From the NCBI RefSeq assembly GCF_029868625.1, contig NZ_JARWOJ010000230.1:1-49267 (forward strand): DNA of 49,267 nt. The letters run 5' to 3'. Both the position numbers and the translations under genes were made by a program. The notes below the pieces were generated by a model, which made no database searches, was not told where the DNA came from, and worked only from the letters and a program-made list of their open reading frames with translations. Source of the stretch: Nocardia neocaledoniensis (lineage in GTDB: Bacteria; Actinomycetota; Actinomycetes; Mycobacteriales; Mycobacteriaceae). This document shows positions 8,115 to 16,371 of the stretch, one piece after another (the first letter of the stretch is position 1; the number at the start of each line of letters is the position of its first letter).

Positions 8115-9389
8115 TCAGACGACGCGGGCGGGTTCCCCGACCGGTATCGGCTCGTCCGCGCTCTTCGACGGCAGATGGCGGCCGGTGACCAGGAACAGGG
8201 CGACGAGGGCGACCGCGAGCCAGACATAGGTGTCGCCGAAAATGTGCTGCCACCACGTCCACGATGTCTCGCGATGCTCCCCGTCGGGCAGGAAGCTGTG
8301 CGGCGCGACGACGAAGACCGCGGCCACCACGACGGCGGTGGCGTACCAGCCGCGGGCGCTCGACGCGGGCAGCGTGCGGGCGTGGCAGACGACGGCCAGC
8401 AGGGCGGGGGCGATCCAGATCCAGTGGTGCGACCACGAGATCGGCGACAGCAGCAGCGTGAAGACGGCATTGAGGGCCAGCGCGATCGCGGGCGCGTCGG
8501 CGGCCTTGCGCATGGCGGCCACGACCAGGGCCAGCAGCAGGGCGCCGAAGAACAGCCACAGCGCGTCGAACGGCAGCCCGGTGACGTGCAGGCGGGCCAG
8601 CACGGCCTGGATGGACTGGTTGGTGTGGAAGGCGGAGCCGCTCAGGCCGGAGACGTTGCCGAGGCCGCCGAACCAGTAGCGGGTGGACTCGGTCGGCAAC
8701 AGCGCGAAGGAGGCGACGGTGGCGATCGCGCCCGTGGCCGCGGCGGTGGCCGCCGCCTTGTAGTCCTTGCGGACGAGGAAGAACAGCACGAAGGCGGCCG
8801 GCGTCAGTTTGATCGCGGCGGCCAGGCCGATGAGCATGCCGCGCGGGTAGCGGGTCTTGAGCAGCAGGCAGTCGGTGGCCACGAGCACCATCAACAGCAG
8901 GTTGACCTGACCGAAGTCGATGGTCGAGCGCACCGGTTCCAGCAGCATGGCCAGCGGCAGCGCGCACGCGGCGACCAGCAGGGCGGCCTGACGGTTCTCG
9001 CGGTGGTAGCGCCGCGCGACGAGGTACAGCGTCCAGCCCAGCGCCGCGACCGAGACGACGACGTAGAGGATCTTGGCCAGGCTCCACGGCAGCAGCGCGA
9101 ACGGCGCCAGCGCGACGGCCGCGAACGGCGGGTAGATGAACGGCAGGCCGATCCCGATGGAGGTCTTGGGCAGCTGCCCGTACATGTCGGCGCCGTCACG
9201 CATGGCCTCGATGCCGAGGCGATACACCTGCAGGTCGATGAAGCCGCCGGAATACTGCTCGAACGGCCAGAGCGGGATCCGCACACACACGATCGACACC
9301 ACGGTGAGCAACACCGGCACCAGCCACCATGCTCGATGGATCGGGCGTGGGGAATGCTGCTGCGCGGGGTGGGTGGTGTCACTACTCAT
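8115..9389 (-). CDS. GT87-family polyprenyl-phosphate-mannose-dependent mannosyltransferase
   Basis: 424 residues and about ten transmembrane helices. The family signatures are visible: a GFIDLQVYRLG segment (Asp-containing GT-C loop) near residue 50, FIYPPFAA near 84-91, and DFGQVNLLLMV near 170. These GT-C enzymes (DUF2029/GT87) transfer mannose from decaprenyl-phosphomannose to lipomannan/lipoarabinomannan-type glycolipids outside the membrane; mycobacterial Rv2181 is a known member. The exact linkage cannot be assigned from sequence. The gene is monocistronic on the minus strand and apparently leaderless. Confidence 0.82.
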   Translation of the reverse strand: MSSDTTHPAQQHSPRPIHRAWWLVPVLLTVVSIVCVRIPLWPFEQYSGGFIDLQVYRLGIEAMRDGADMYGQLPKTSIGIGLPFIYPPFAAVALAPFALLPWSLAKILYVVVSVAALGWTLYLVARRYHRENRQAALLVAACALPLAMLLEPVRSTIDFGQVNLLLMVLVATDCLLLKTRYPRGMLIGLAAAIKLTPAAFVLFFLVRKDYKAAATAAATGAIATVASFALLPTESTRYWFGGLGNVSGLSGSAFHTNQSIQAVLARLHVTGLPFDALWLFFGALLLALVVAAMRKAADAPAIALALNAVFTLLLSPISWSHHWIWIAPALLAVVCHARTLPASSARGWYATAVVVAAVFVVAPHSFLPDGEHRETSWTWWQHIFGDTYVWLAVALVALFLVTGRHLPSKSADEPIPVGEPARVV

Positions 9390-9397
9390 CCGCGGCG

Positions 9398-9403
9398 ACT
9401 ATA
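9398..9403 (-). promoter_or_regulatory. -10 hexamer TATAGT, leaderless promoter of the GT87 gene
   Basis: On the minus strand TATAGT is followed by 8 bases and then the ATG at 9389. This spacing implies a leaderless transcript. No Shine-Dalgarno sequence lies in between. Confidence 0.55.
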
Positions 9404-9507
9404 CCGACTCGACCCGCCCGCCGCGTCATCGCCCGTCGCCCGCGGTGGCCGACGCGATAGCCCGCCGGATGCCCGATCGGGCGTGGTGGCGGGTGTGCGC
9501 GACCGGT

Positions 9508-9939
9508 TCAGCCGCCGTGGTTGTACCGCACGAGATAGCCGGCCATGGCCTCGACATCGGCATCGCTCCAGTCGGCGAATCGGGCAGTGAAGGCCTCCCG
9601 GCGACGGCGTTCGGCCGCGCGCGCGACGGCCCGGCCCGAGTCGGTGGCCCGCAGCAGATGGTTGCGCCGGTTGCCCGGATCGACCTCGCGCTCGAGGTAG
9701 CCGAGCTTCTCCAGGGCGCCGACCTGCCTGCTGACCGTCGATTTGTCGAGCAGGAATTGTTCGGCCAGGTCGGTGGCCTGGCAGCCGTCGCGTTCGAGCA
9801 TCAGATCGAGGATGCTGTAGGCCACCAGACTCAGTTCCGGGTGCAGCTCGGCGGCGCGGCCGCGGGCGCGCCGGGCGAAGGCGGTGAGTTCCCGCTGGAT
9901 GGTGTCGACGGCCTCGGCTCTTGTGTCTCGCGCAATCAC
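9508..9939 (-). CDS. MarR family transcriptional regulator
   Basis: 143 residues from the GTG at 9939 (an in-frame TTG at 9957 would add six residues but would run through the operator). The winged HTH is typical: AYSILDLMLERDG, ATDLAEQFLLDKSTVSRQVGALEKLGYLEREVDPGNRRNHLLRATDSGR, with the Asp/Arg wing motif DPGNRRN. MarR dimers usually repress a divergent transporter and release DNA on ligand binding. Here the divergent gene is an ABC-2-like membrane protein. The intergenic region holds several GTTGTA half-sites over the likely promoters, so autoregulation and control of the neighbour are expected. Confidence 0.85.
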   Translation of the reverse strand: MIARDTRAEAVDTIQRELTAFARRARGRAAELHPELSLVAYSILDLMLERDGCQATDLAEQFLLDKSTVSRQVGALEKLGYLEREVDPGNRRNHLLRATDSGRAVARAAERRRREAFTARFADWSDADVEAMAGYLVRYNHGG

Positions 9940-9940
9940 A

Positions 9941-9978
9941 GTTGTAGGATACAACAATCATAGTTGTATTTACCAACT
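9941..9978. promoter_or_regulatory. MarR operator cluster (GTTGTA half-sites)
   Basis: Two inverted repeats sit side by side: GTTGTA-GGA-TACAAC (9941-9955, perfect) and AGTTG-TATTTAC-CAACT (9962-9978). The inner halves also pair as TACAAC-N7-GTTGTA. The cluster fills the 57-base gap between the divergent MarR and membrane-protein genes, and is much more A/T-rich than its flanks. Confidence 0.75.
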
Positions 9979-9996
9979 GTTTGGAGTATCCCCTCG

Positions 9997-11016
9997 ATGA
10001 CCCGCACCCAGATCCGGCATGTCGCCGGCCACCTGCTCACGCCGCTGCTGATGTGTCTGGGCATGGCCATCGCCTACCTCGGCGCCTTCCATCAGCCCAC
10101 GCCGAACCATCTGGCGCTCGCGGTCGTCGGCGAGTCACCGCAGGCGATGGTGCTGGCCCAGACCATCGAGGACAAGGCGGGCCCGGCCGTCGACATCGTC
10201 ACCCTGCCCAGCCGCGATGCGGCCGTGGCCGCGCTCGACGAGCGCGAGCTCACCGGCGCGTTCGTGCCCGGCGACCGGCGTCCCGAACTCCTCGTGGCCA
10301 CCGCGGGTTCCGACACCAGCGCGATGGCCGCCGAGGTGGTGTTCCGGCAGGTGACCGATCAGCAGGGCGTGCCACTGGTCGTCACCGACGTGACCGCGAA
10401 GGCGGGCGGAGATCCGACCGGACAGGGGCTGTTCTTCCTCCTCGTCGCGCTGAGCGTCGGCGCGTACGGCAGTGTCGCGGTGATCGGCGCCGCGGGCGCG
10501 ACGCTGCGGATGCGGGTACGCGCGGCGATCGGAGTGGTGACCGCGTTCGTGGTGAGCGTGATCGGCGTGGTGGTCGCCGGGCCGGTGTTCGCGGTGATCG
10601 ACCAGGACTACGCCGCCGTGTTCGGCATCGCGTGGCTCTACGCCGCGGGCATCATCCTGATCGGCATCGGGCTGCACACCTTCCTGAAGCGCTGGACCAC
10701 ATTGGCGCTCATCACGCTGTTCGTGATGCTGAACTTCACCACCTCCGGCGGGGTGTACGGACCGCAGCTGCAGAACGGCTTCTTCGGCGCGCTGCACTCG
10801 TTCTGGAACGGTGCCGACTTCGTGGAGGGGCTGCGCAGCCTGCTCTACTTCGACTCCGCCGCCGGATTCGGCACGCGGCTGCTCGGGCTGGTCGCATGGC
10901 TCGCCGTCGGCGCGCTGCTGGTCGTGCTCGCGGGCCGGTACGAGGCCCGGCACGCGCCCGCACCGGTCGCGCCCGCCGCCGTCGAGGAGGAGATCGGCGA
11001 ATCGGCCGCCGTCTGA
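9997..11016 (+). CDS. ABC-2-type / YhgE-Pip-like membrane protein (DUF3533-like)
   Basis: 339 residues. One transmembrane helix near residues 12-30, an extracytoplasmic domain of ~115 residues, then five or six helices from about residue 145 onward. The topology (TM, soluble loop, TM block) and phrases such as LALAVVGESPQAM and GVYGPQLQNGFFGALHSFWNGADFVEGLRSLLYF match ABC-2/DUF3533 membrane proteins that accompany MarR or TetR regulators. It probably exports a lipophilic compound or contributes to envelope function. No ATPase gene is adjacent. The ATG at 9997 has GGAG 10 bases upstream. It is divergent from marR and likely repressed by it. Confidence 0.75.
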   Translation: MTRTQIRHVAGHLLTPLLMCLGMAIAYLGAFHQPTPNHLALAVVGESPQAMVLAQTIEDKAGPAVDIVTLPSRDAAVAALDERELTGAFVPGDRRPELLVATAGSDTSAMAAEVVFRQVTDQQGVPLVVTDVTAKAGGDPTGQGLFFLLVALSVGAYGSVAVIGAAGATLRMRVRAAIGVVTAFVVSVIGVVVAGPVFAVIDQDYAAVFGIAWLYAAGIILIGIGLHTFLKRWTTLALITLFVMLNFTTSGGVYGPQLQNGFFGALHSFWNGADFVEGLRSLLYFDSAAGFGTRLLGLVAWLAVGALLVVLAGRYEARHAPAPVAPAAVEEEIGESAAV

Positions 11017-11161
11017 GCCCGGTGAAACCTGTTGCGAATCATCCGGATCCGCGCGGAACCTCTCGCGGTTTCGCGTAGACACGAGTACGGTGTACCGCGC
11101 AACCGCGGCGGCGTCAGCGTCGCGTCAGGGGGGTCGAATCGCGGAAAGGCGGGCTGCACCG

Positions 11162-12316
11162 ATGAATGATCCCGGCGCGCGTCCTCCGGGCGAGCCGGTG
11201 CCGCTCGATCAGCGCTACACCGGCGCCGATCCGATCGAATGGTGCGGCGCCGCGGTCTATCCGATGTACACCGAGGCGCTGGCCGTCGGCACCACCGCGG
11301 TGCGACTGCGCGCGGTGTCGGTGATGCCGCCCGCCGATGTCGCCGGGATCGGGCTCGGGCTCACCGTGCAGGACGGGCACGTGAATCTGGACGGGCGGGC
11401 CCTCGTCGGCGTCGACATCTGGTCCGACGCGCTCACGGCGGGCGTCGACATCTCGGTGACCGCGAACGCGCCCCAAGCGCTGTTCACCCTGACGCCGGTC
11501 TGGGTGGCCGAATCGGGCACCCAGCAGTCCTGGACCGGGAACTACGGAATGGTGGTGGATCTGCTGCCGGGCGGATCGTCCACGCTGTGGTGCAGCACCG
11601 GCCCCGGCACCCCGGACTTCAACGAGCTGGTCGTGGAACTCACGACCATCCCCTCGGCCGAGGTCTCGATGGCGGCGACCGCGCCCGCGCTGGTGACGAT
11701 GCCGCTCACGGTGCTGCCGCCCACGTCGGGACCGGCCGTCCCCGCGCAGCCGATGCCGGTCGCTCCGCCTGTCTCGGTCGCCCACGCAACGCCGCAGACG
11801 GTCGCTCCGCCTGACCGGGCCGCTCCATCGACGCCACATACGTTCGCTCCGCCAGCCTCGACCGCTGCCGCGACACCGCAGACGGCCGCGCCGCCCGACA
11901 CGACCGTTGCCGCGACGCCGCCGACGACCGCGCCCGGCTCGGCCGCCCCATCGACACCGCGAGCGGTCGCTCCGCCGGTCTCGGCCGCTGCGCCGACGCC
12001 GCCCCCGACCGACTCGACAGAAACCGAAGAGGCCGCGCCGCCGACAGCGCCGATGCCGTCGGCGGATAGCGGGCAGGGCATCGGGCGCGCACTGTACGAG
12101 CTGGGCACCGCCATGCGGGAACGCGGCGACCACGATTCGGCCCGCGCCCTGCTCGCCCAGGCCGCCGAGGCCGGGCACCGCGGCGCGGCCCACGATCTCG
12201 GCGCCCTCCTGCTCGACGCCGGTGACCACGCCGGGGCGGAGAAATGGTGGAAGGCCGCGGCCCCCGACGATCCGCGGGCCGCGGCCTCCCTCTCCGAACT
12301 GACTCAGCGCGCCTGA
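11162..12316 (+). CDS. Protein with repeat linker and C-terminal TPR/Sel1-like domain
   Basis: 384 residues in three parts. Residues 1-~195 form a folded domain of unknown family (contains WCGAAVYPMYTEALAVG and QSWTGNYGMVVDLLPGG). Residues ~200-282 are a Pro/Ala/Thr-rich linker of six 13-15-residue repeats. The last ~85 residues are helical repeats of TPR/Sel1 type (GIGRALYELGTAMRERGDHDSARALLAQAAEAGH, then AHDLGALLLDAGDHAGAEKWWKAAA). There is no signal peptide, so it is probably cytoplasmic. Its role is unknown. The 3' end overlaps the convergent ectD gene by 13 bases. The ATG at 11162 is the first plausible start; the 145 bases upstream contain no gene. Confidence 0.65.
   Translation: MNDPGARPPGEPVPLDQRYTGADPIEWCGAAVYPMYTEALAVGTTAVRLRAVSVMPPADVAGIGLGLTVQDGHVNLDGRALVGVDIWSDALTAGVDISVTANAPQALFTLTPVWVAESGTQQSWTGNYGMVVDLLPGGSSTLWCSTGPGTPDFNELVVELTTIPSAEVSMAATAPALVTMPLTVLPPTSGPAVPAQPMPVAPPVSVAHATPQTVAPPDRAAPSTPHTFAPPASTAAATPQTAAPPDTTVAATPPTTAPGSAAPSTPRAVAPPVSAAAPTPPPTDSTETEEAAPPTAPMPSADSGQGIGRALYELGTAMRERGDHDSARALLAQAAEAGHRGAAHDLGALLLDAGDHAGAEKWWKAAAPDDPRAAASLSELTQRA
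11759..12006 (+). repeat. Six tandem coding repeats, consensus xAPPxxxxxxTPxT
   Basis: The encoded units begin VAPP, VAPP, FAPP, AAPP, TAPG and VAPP, each ending in TPxT-like residues. The DNA repeats the element GTCGCTCCGCC at several units with drift between copies. Such tracts can vary in copy number between strains. Confidence 0.7.
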
Positions 12317-13212
12317 TCGGCCAGCGGGGCCACCTCACGCACCGGCGCCACCTCGCGTGCCGCGATGTGCGTCGGCCTGCGCACCGGCGCCGCGAACGGC
12401 TCTTCCAGCGCGTTCTCCACGCTGTTGAACACCAGGAAGATGTTCGAGCGCGGGAACGGGGTGATGTTGTTCGACGACCCGTGCATCAGGTTCGAATCGA
12501 ACAGCAACGCCGACCCAGCCTTCCCGGTGAACTGCGTGATGCCGAAGCGGGCGGCGAGGAAGGTGATGTCGTCGTTGGTCGGCACCCCGATCCGCTGCTC
12601 CCGCAACGACTCCCGGTAGTGGCCCGCCGGGGTCTCCCCCAGGCACGGCACGAACGTGCGGTGCGAGCCCGGCATCAGCATCAGACTGCCGTTGAACGGG
12701 AAGTTGTCGGTCAACGCGATCGACAGGCTCACCGCCCGCGGCGCAGGCATGCCGTCCTCGGCGTGCCAGGTCTCGAAATCCGAATGCCAGGTGAAGCCGC
12801 TGCCGCCGAAACCGGGCATGTAGTTCACCCGGGTCTGGTGCAGGTACACCTCCGAGCCGAGGATCTGCTCGGCCAGACCGACGATCCGCGATTCGGCCAC
12901 CAGCTCGGCGATCGGCTTGCTGAGCTTGTGCACCTGGAACACCGACCGCACCTGCCCCGCGACCGGTTCCACGATGACGCGCTCGTCACCGTAGAGCACC
13001 GGGTCCGCGGCGAGGTGGCCGATCTCGGCGCCGAAGGCGGCCACCTCCTCCTGCGAGAGCAGGTCCGGGATGATCGCGTACCCGTTGGCGTCGAAACCGG
13101 ACAGCTCGGGCGAGGTGACCTGACCCCACACGGTGGGATCGGTCCGCTCGAGATGCGGCGCGGGCTCGGTGAGCCGGGTCGGGTAGCGGTCGAGCCGATC
13201 AGACACTGGCAT
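12304..13212 (-). CDS. ectD: Ectoine hydroxylase
   Basis: 302 residues, non-heme Fe(II)/2-oxoglutarate dioxygenase that converts ectoine to 5-hydroxyectoine. The ectoine-hydroxylase signature region is present (FTWHSDFETWHAEDGMP, with the iron ligands His and Asp in HSD); the distal His lies in LMHGSSNN and the 2-oxoglutarate-binding Arg region in FPRSNIFLVFN. The ATG at 13212 overlaps the ectC stop by 14 bases. It is the last gene of ectABCD, transcribed toward a convergent TPR-protein gene. Confidence 0.95.
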   Translation of the reverse strand: MPVSDRLDRYPTRLTEPAPHLERTDPTVWGQVTSPELSGFDANGYAIIPDLLSQEEVAAFGAEIGHLAADPVLYGDERVIVEPVAGQVRSVFQVHKLSKPIAELVAESRIVGLAEQILGSEVYLHQTRVNYMPGFGGSGFTWHSDFETWHAEDGMPAPRAVSLSIALTDNFPFNGSLMLMPGSHRTFVPCLGETPAGHYRESLREQRIGVPTNDDITFLAARFGITQFTGKAGSALLFDSNLMHGSSNNITPFPRSNIFLVFNSVENALEEPFAAPVRRPTHIAAREVAPVREVAPLADQAR

Positions 13213-13603
13213 CCTCCTCCTCGACGACGAGCGGATACACCCCGTTCTCATCGTGTACTTCGCGGCCGGTGACCGGCGGGTTGAACACGCACAGCATCCG
13301 AAGCCGGGTGCGTGCGGTGACCTGGTGACGTTCGTGTCCGTTCAGCAGGTACATCGTGCCGGGGCCGAGCTGGTAGACGGTGTCGTTGTCGAGGTCGTGC
13401 AGCGTGCCCTCGCCCTCGACCAACCACACCGCTTCGACATGGTTCTGGTAATGGAATTCGTGGACTGTGCCCTCTTCGATCGTAGTCTCGTGGAACGAGA
13501 AGCCGACCTTGTCGCCACCGAGCACGATGCGCTTGCTGCGCCAGCCGGGACCGGCCACGTCCCGGTCGGTGCCGGTGATCTCGGCGGTGGTGCGCACGAT
13601 CAT
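13199..13603 (-). CDS. ectC: L-ectoine synthase
   Basis: 134 residues, cupin-fold enzyme that cyclises N-gamma-acetyl-diaminobutyrate to ectoine. Typical segments: GWRSKRIVLGGDKVGFSFHETTI, HEFHYQNHVEAVWLVEGEG, GTMYLLNGHERHQ and the C-terminal CVFNPPVTGREVHDENGVYPL. The ATG at 13603 overlaps the ectB stop (ATGA); an upstream in-frame ATG would add five residues and is less likely. Confidence 0.95.
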   Translation of the reverse strand: MIVRTTAEITGTDRDVAGPGWRSKRIVLGGDKVGFSFHETTIEEGTVHEFHYQNHVEAVWLVEGEGTLHDLDNDTVYQLGPGTMYLLNGHERHQVTARTRLRMLCVFNPPVTGREVHDENGVYPLVVEEEDASV

Positions 13604-14871
13604 GCGGCACCGCCACACACGTCGTCGATCGAGGCCGACAGCACCGACAGGCCGCGGTCGAGTTCGTCGCTGCCCAGGGTCAGCGGCGGCAGCAGCTTCA
13701 CGACCTCGTCCATCGAGCCCGAGGTCTCCACGAGCAGGCCCTGCTCGAACGCGGTGCGGCAGACCTTGCCCGCCTGCGACGGATCGTCGAAGACGATGCC
13801 GTGCACCATGCCGCGGCCGCGGGTCGAGACCCCGGCGTGGCGGTCGGCGACGGCCTGCAGCGTGCGGCCCACGTACTCACCGTTGGCGGCGGTGCGCTGG
13901 GCGAGCTTGTCGTCGGACCAGTACTCGCGCAGCGCGGCGGTCGCGGTGACGAAGGCCGGGTTGTTGCCGCGGAAGGTGCCGTTGTGTTCGCCCGGCGCCC
14001 ACTGGTCGTGCTCGGGCTTGAGCAGCACCAGCGCCATCGGCAGGCCGTAGCCACCGATCGACTTGGACAGGGTGACGATGTCGGGGGTGATGCCCGCGAT
14101 CTCGAAGGAGAAGAACGGGCCGGTGCGGCCGCAGCCCATCTGGACGTCGTCGACGATCAGCAGGATGTCGCGCGCGGCGCACAGCCCGGCCAGGTGCCGC
14201 AGCCATTCCGCGCGGGCCAGGTTGACACCGCCCTCACCCTGCACGGTCTCCACGATCACCGCGGCGGGGCGGTCGAAACCGGAGGAGCTGTCGTCGAGGA
14301 CGCGCTGCATCCAGCCGAAGTCCTCGATGGTGTTGTCGAAGTAGCCGTCGTAGGGCATGGGGGTGGCGTGCTCGAGCGGCACGCCCGCACCGGCCCGCTT
14401 GGCGGCGTTGCCGGTGACCGACAGCGCGCCCAGGGTCATGCCGTGGAAAGCGTTGGTGAAGCTGAGGACCGTCTTGCGGCCGGTCACCTTGCGGGCCAGC
14501 TTCAGCGCGGCTTCGACGGCATTGGCGCCGGTCGGGCCGGGGAACTGCACCTTGTAGTCGAGGCCGCGCGGCGAGAGCAGGGTGTCGCGGATGGTCTCGA
14601 GCAGCTCGCGCTTGGCCACGGTCGACATGTCCAGGCCGTGGGTGATGCCGTCGGCGGCGATGTAGTCGATCAGCGCCCGCTTGAGCACCGGATTGTTGTG
14701 GCCGTAGTTCAGCGCACCCGCGCCGGCGAAGAAGTCGAGGTATTCGCGGCCCTGCTCGTCGCGGATCCAGGCGCCCTGCGCGGAGGCGAAGACGCTCGGC
14801 CAGTCACGGCAGTATCCCCGCACATTCGATTCCATGGCCTCGAAGATGCTGGTGTCGGTGGTCGTGATCAT
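13600..14871 (-). CDS. ectB: Diaminobutyrate-2-oxoglutarate transaminase
   Basis: 423 residues, class III PLP aminotransferase that makes L-2,4-diaminobutyrate from aspartate semialdehyde, the first step to ectoine. Motifs: FFAGAGALNYGHNNP near the N terminus, FTNAFHGMTLGALSVTGN, the PLP-phosphate aspartate in LIVDDVQMGCGRTG, and the Schiff-base lysine in TLSKSIGGYGLPMA. The ATG at 14871 overlaps the ectA stop by 4 bases, and the gene's own stop overlaps ectC by 4 bases. Confidence 0.96.
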   Translation of the reverse strand: MITTTDTSIFEAMESNVRGYCRDWPSVFASAQGAWIRDEQGREYLDFFAGAGALNYGHNNPVLKRALIDYIAADGITHGLDMSTVAKRELLETIRDTLLSPRGLDYKVQFPGPTGANAVEAALKLARKVTGRKTVLSFTNAFHGMTLGALSVTGNAAKRAGAGVPLEHATPMPYDGYFDNTIEDFGWMQRVLDDSSSGFDRPAAVIVETVQGEGGVNLARAEWLRHLAGLCAARDILLIVDDVQMGCGRTGPFFSFEIAGITPDIVTLSKSIGGYGLPMALVLLKPEHDQWAPGEHNGTFRGNNPAFVTATAALREYWSDDKLAQRTAANGEYVGRTLQAVADRHAGVSTRGRGMVHGIVFDDPSQAGKVCRTAFEQGLLVETSGSMDEVVKLLPPLTLGSDELDRGLSVLSASIDDVCGGAA

Positions 14872-15419
14872 CGTCGTTCCTCCTGGCGCTGAACAGGTGC
14901 GATGACATACAGCTGCTCTGCCTCGTGTGAATCGGGGAAATCGTGCGTTTCGAACAGGGAGACGGTGCGCAATTCCGCACCGCGCTCCCGGGCCACCGCG
15001 GCGAACAACGCCTGGGAGGCGGTGTTGCCGGGTGAGATCGTGGTTTCCAGGGTGGTGATGCCCGCCGGGACCACCGCGTCGAGCAGGGCGTGCAGGATCG
15101 CGGCGGCGAGGCCGCGACCACGGAACTCCGCGTCGACGGCGACCTGCCAGACGAACACCGTGTCCGGTGCGTCGGGCCGGATGTAACCGATGACGAACCC
15201 CACCGCGCGACCGTCGACTTCGGCGACGATCGAGGTCGCGGCGAAATCCCGGCACCACAGCAGGTAGGCGTAGCTGGAGTTGACATCGAGCACCTGCGAG
15301 TCGCGGGCGATCCGCCACAACTGCGCGCCGTCGCCGAGACGAGGTGGACGCAGAATCGGTTCCGTACCGAGAACCGCAGGGGCGGTGGCAGATTCGGTGG
15401 ACATGGTGGACGAAGGCAT
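14868..15419 (-). CDS. ectA: L-2,4-diaminobutyrate N-gamma-acetyltransferase
   Basis: 183 residues, GNAT acetyltransferase. The acetyl-CoA loop is in EFRGRGLAAAILHALLD; other EctA features are LRPPRLGDGAQLWRIARDS, YAYLLWCRDFAATSIVAE and the C-terminal LFETHDFPDSHEAEQLY. The ATG at 15419 is preferred because a GTAGAGAT ribosome-site-like sequence precedes it; ATGs at 15404 and 15455 are alternatives. First gene of ectABCD, 68 bases downstream of the response regulator gene. No ectR (MarR) regulator is present, and no dedicated aspartokinase (ask_ect) is in the cluster. Confidence 0.94.
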   Translation of the reverse strand: MPSSTMSTESATAPAVLGTEPILRPPRLGDGAQLWRIARDSQVLDVNSSYAYLLWCRDFAATSIVAEVDGRAVGFVIGYIRPDAPDTVFVWQVAVDAEFRGRGLAAAILHALLDAVVPAGITTLETTISPGNTASQALFAAVARERGAELRTVSLFETHDFPDSHEAEQLYVIAPVQRQEERR

Positions 15420-15487
15420 ATCTCTACAGTTGCCAACAGACTTTGCGGTCTTCATGTCGAGCTCTTTGCAGTTGTATGACGAGTCTT

Positions 15488-16201
15488 TTACTGCGATTGC
15501 GGATCGAGCCGATAGCCCAATCCACGCACGGTGACGACGATGCGCGGATCGGAGGGATCGCGCTCGATCTTGGTGCGCAGACGGCGGACGTGGACGTCGA
15601 CGATCCGCTCGTCACCGAAAAAGCCTTGATCCCAGACTCTTTCGAGCAGCACGGCGCGACTGAGGACCCGGCCCGGCGTCTCGGCGAGCTCGCACAGCAA
15701 CCGGAATTCGGTGACCGTGAGGTGGATCTCCTCGGTGCCGCGGCGCACCGCGCCCGCGTCGGCCGCCAGGATCAGCGGCGCCACCGGATCGGCGTCGAGG
15801 ACGGCCTCGGGCGTACTGTCCCGCTCGGCGGCGATCCGCGCGCGCCGGCGCAGCGCGCGCATCCGCGCGGTGATCTCCTTGATCTCGAACGGTTTGCTGA
15901 CGAAGTCGTCGGCGCCCGCTTCCAGCGCGGCGACCACATCGTGGGTGTCGTAGCGGGTGCTGATCACGATGATCGGCACGTCGTGGTCGCGGCGGATCTC
16001 CCTGATGCAGTCGAAGCCGTCGGTCTCGCCGCGCATCAGGTCCACGATCATCAGGTCGGGCGGACCGTCGCTGCGCAGGCGGTCCAGTGCGTCTTCGGGA
16101 ACGCCGGCTTCGGCGACGGCGTATCCCTCGTCTTCCATCGCGCGGCGCAGATCGCCACGCATCTGGACGTCATCGTCCACGATCATCAGGTTCGCACTCA
16201 T
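15488..16201 (-). CDS. OmpR-type response regulator, orphan
   Basis: 237 residues. Receiver domain with acidic triad DDD at 9-11, phospho-acceptor Asp54 in LMIVDLMRG, Thr-equivalent in IIVISTRYD, and Lys in FVSKPFE. A winged-helix OmpR/PhoB domain lies in the C-terminal ~95 residues (LTVTEFRLLCELAETPGRVLSRAVLLERVWDQGF, then DVHVRRLRTKIE, TVRGLGYRLDP). No sensor kinase gene adjoins it. Its ATG overlaps the stop of a 27-codon ORF that resembles a kinase C-terminus. Position just upstream of ectABCD suggests, but does not prove, a role in osmotic or envelope-stress control. Confidence 0.88.
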   Translation of the reverse strand: MSANLMIVDDDVQMRGDLRRAMEDEGYAVAEAGVPEDALDRLRSDGPPDLMIVDLMRGETDGFDCIREIRRDHDVPIIVISTRYDTHDVVAALEAGADDFVSKPFEIKEITARMRALRRRARIAAERDSTPEAVLDADPVAPLILAADAGAVRRGTEEIHLTVTEFRLLCELAETPGRVLSRAVLLERVWDQGFFGDERIVDVHVRRLRTKIERDPSDPRIVVTVRGLGYRLDPQSQ

Positions 16202-16281
16202 GCCGCGGCCTCGCTCTCGCCCGGCCCACGCATCACCGTGAACGCGGCCCCGTGCTGCAGCCGCTCGTTTCGCTCGCTCAT
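16198..16281 (-). CDS. 27-residue leader ORF coupled to the response regulator
   Basis: ATG at 16281, TGA overlapping the regulator's ATG (ATGA). A good ribosome-binding site (AAAGGA, 8 bases upstream of the ATG) supports translation. The peptide reads MSERNERL, then QHGAAFTV, then MRGPGESEAAA. The QHGAAFTV stretch resembles the end of a sensor-kinase ATPase domain (the G-T-x-F-T-V strand), so this may be the remnant of a lost cognate kinase gene now acting as a translational leader. The coding claim rests on the ribosome site and overlap only. Confidence 0.45.
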   Translation of the reverse strand: MSERNERLQHGAAFTVMRGPGESEAAA

Positions 16282-16371
16282 GTGCACATCCTTTGCTGAC
16301 ACGCCGGGGCGTGCGCCGGAGCACCTGGGAATTCGCGTCCCCAGACCGACACGACATCCCGCCTTCGAGCT

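Noticed and set aside
8001..9590. A 529-codon plus-strand frame opposite the GT87 gene
   Set aside because: Composition is Gln/Arg/Gly-rich as expected for the complement of a membrane protein gene; no family motif is visible.
12253..12286. GGCCGCGGC/GCCGCGGCC hairpin near the end of the TPR-like gene
   Set aside because: It is inside coding sequence, encodes Ala/Asp-rich residues and has no terminator context; it probably reflects GC-rich codon choice.
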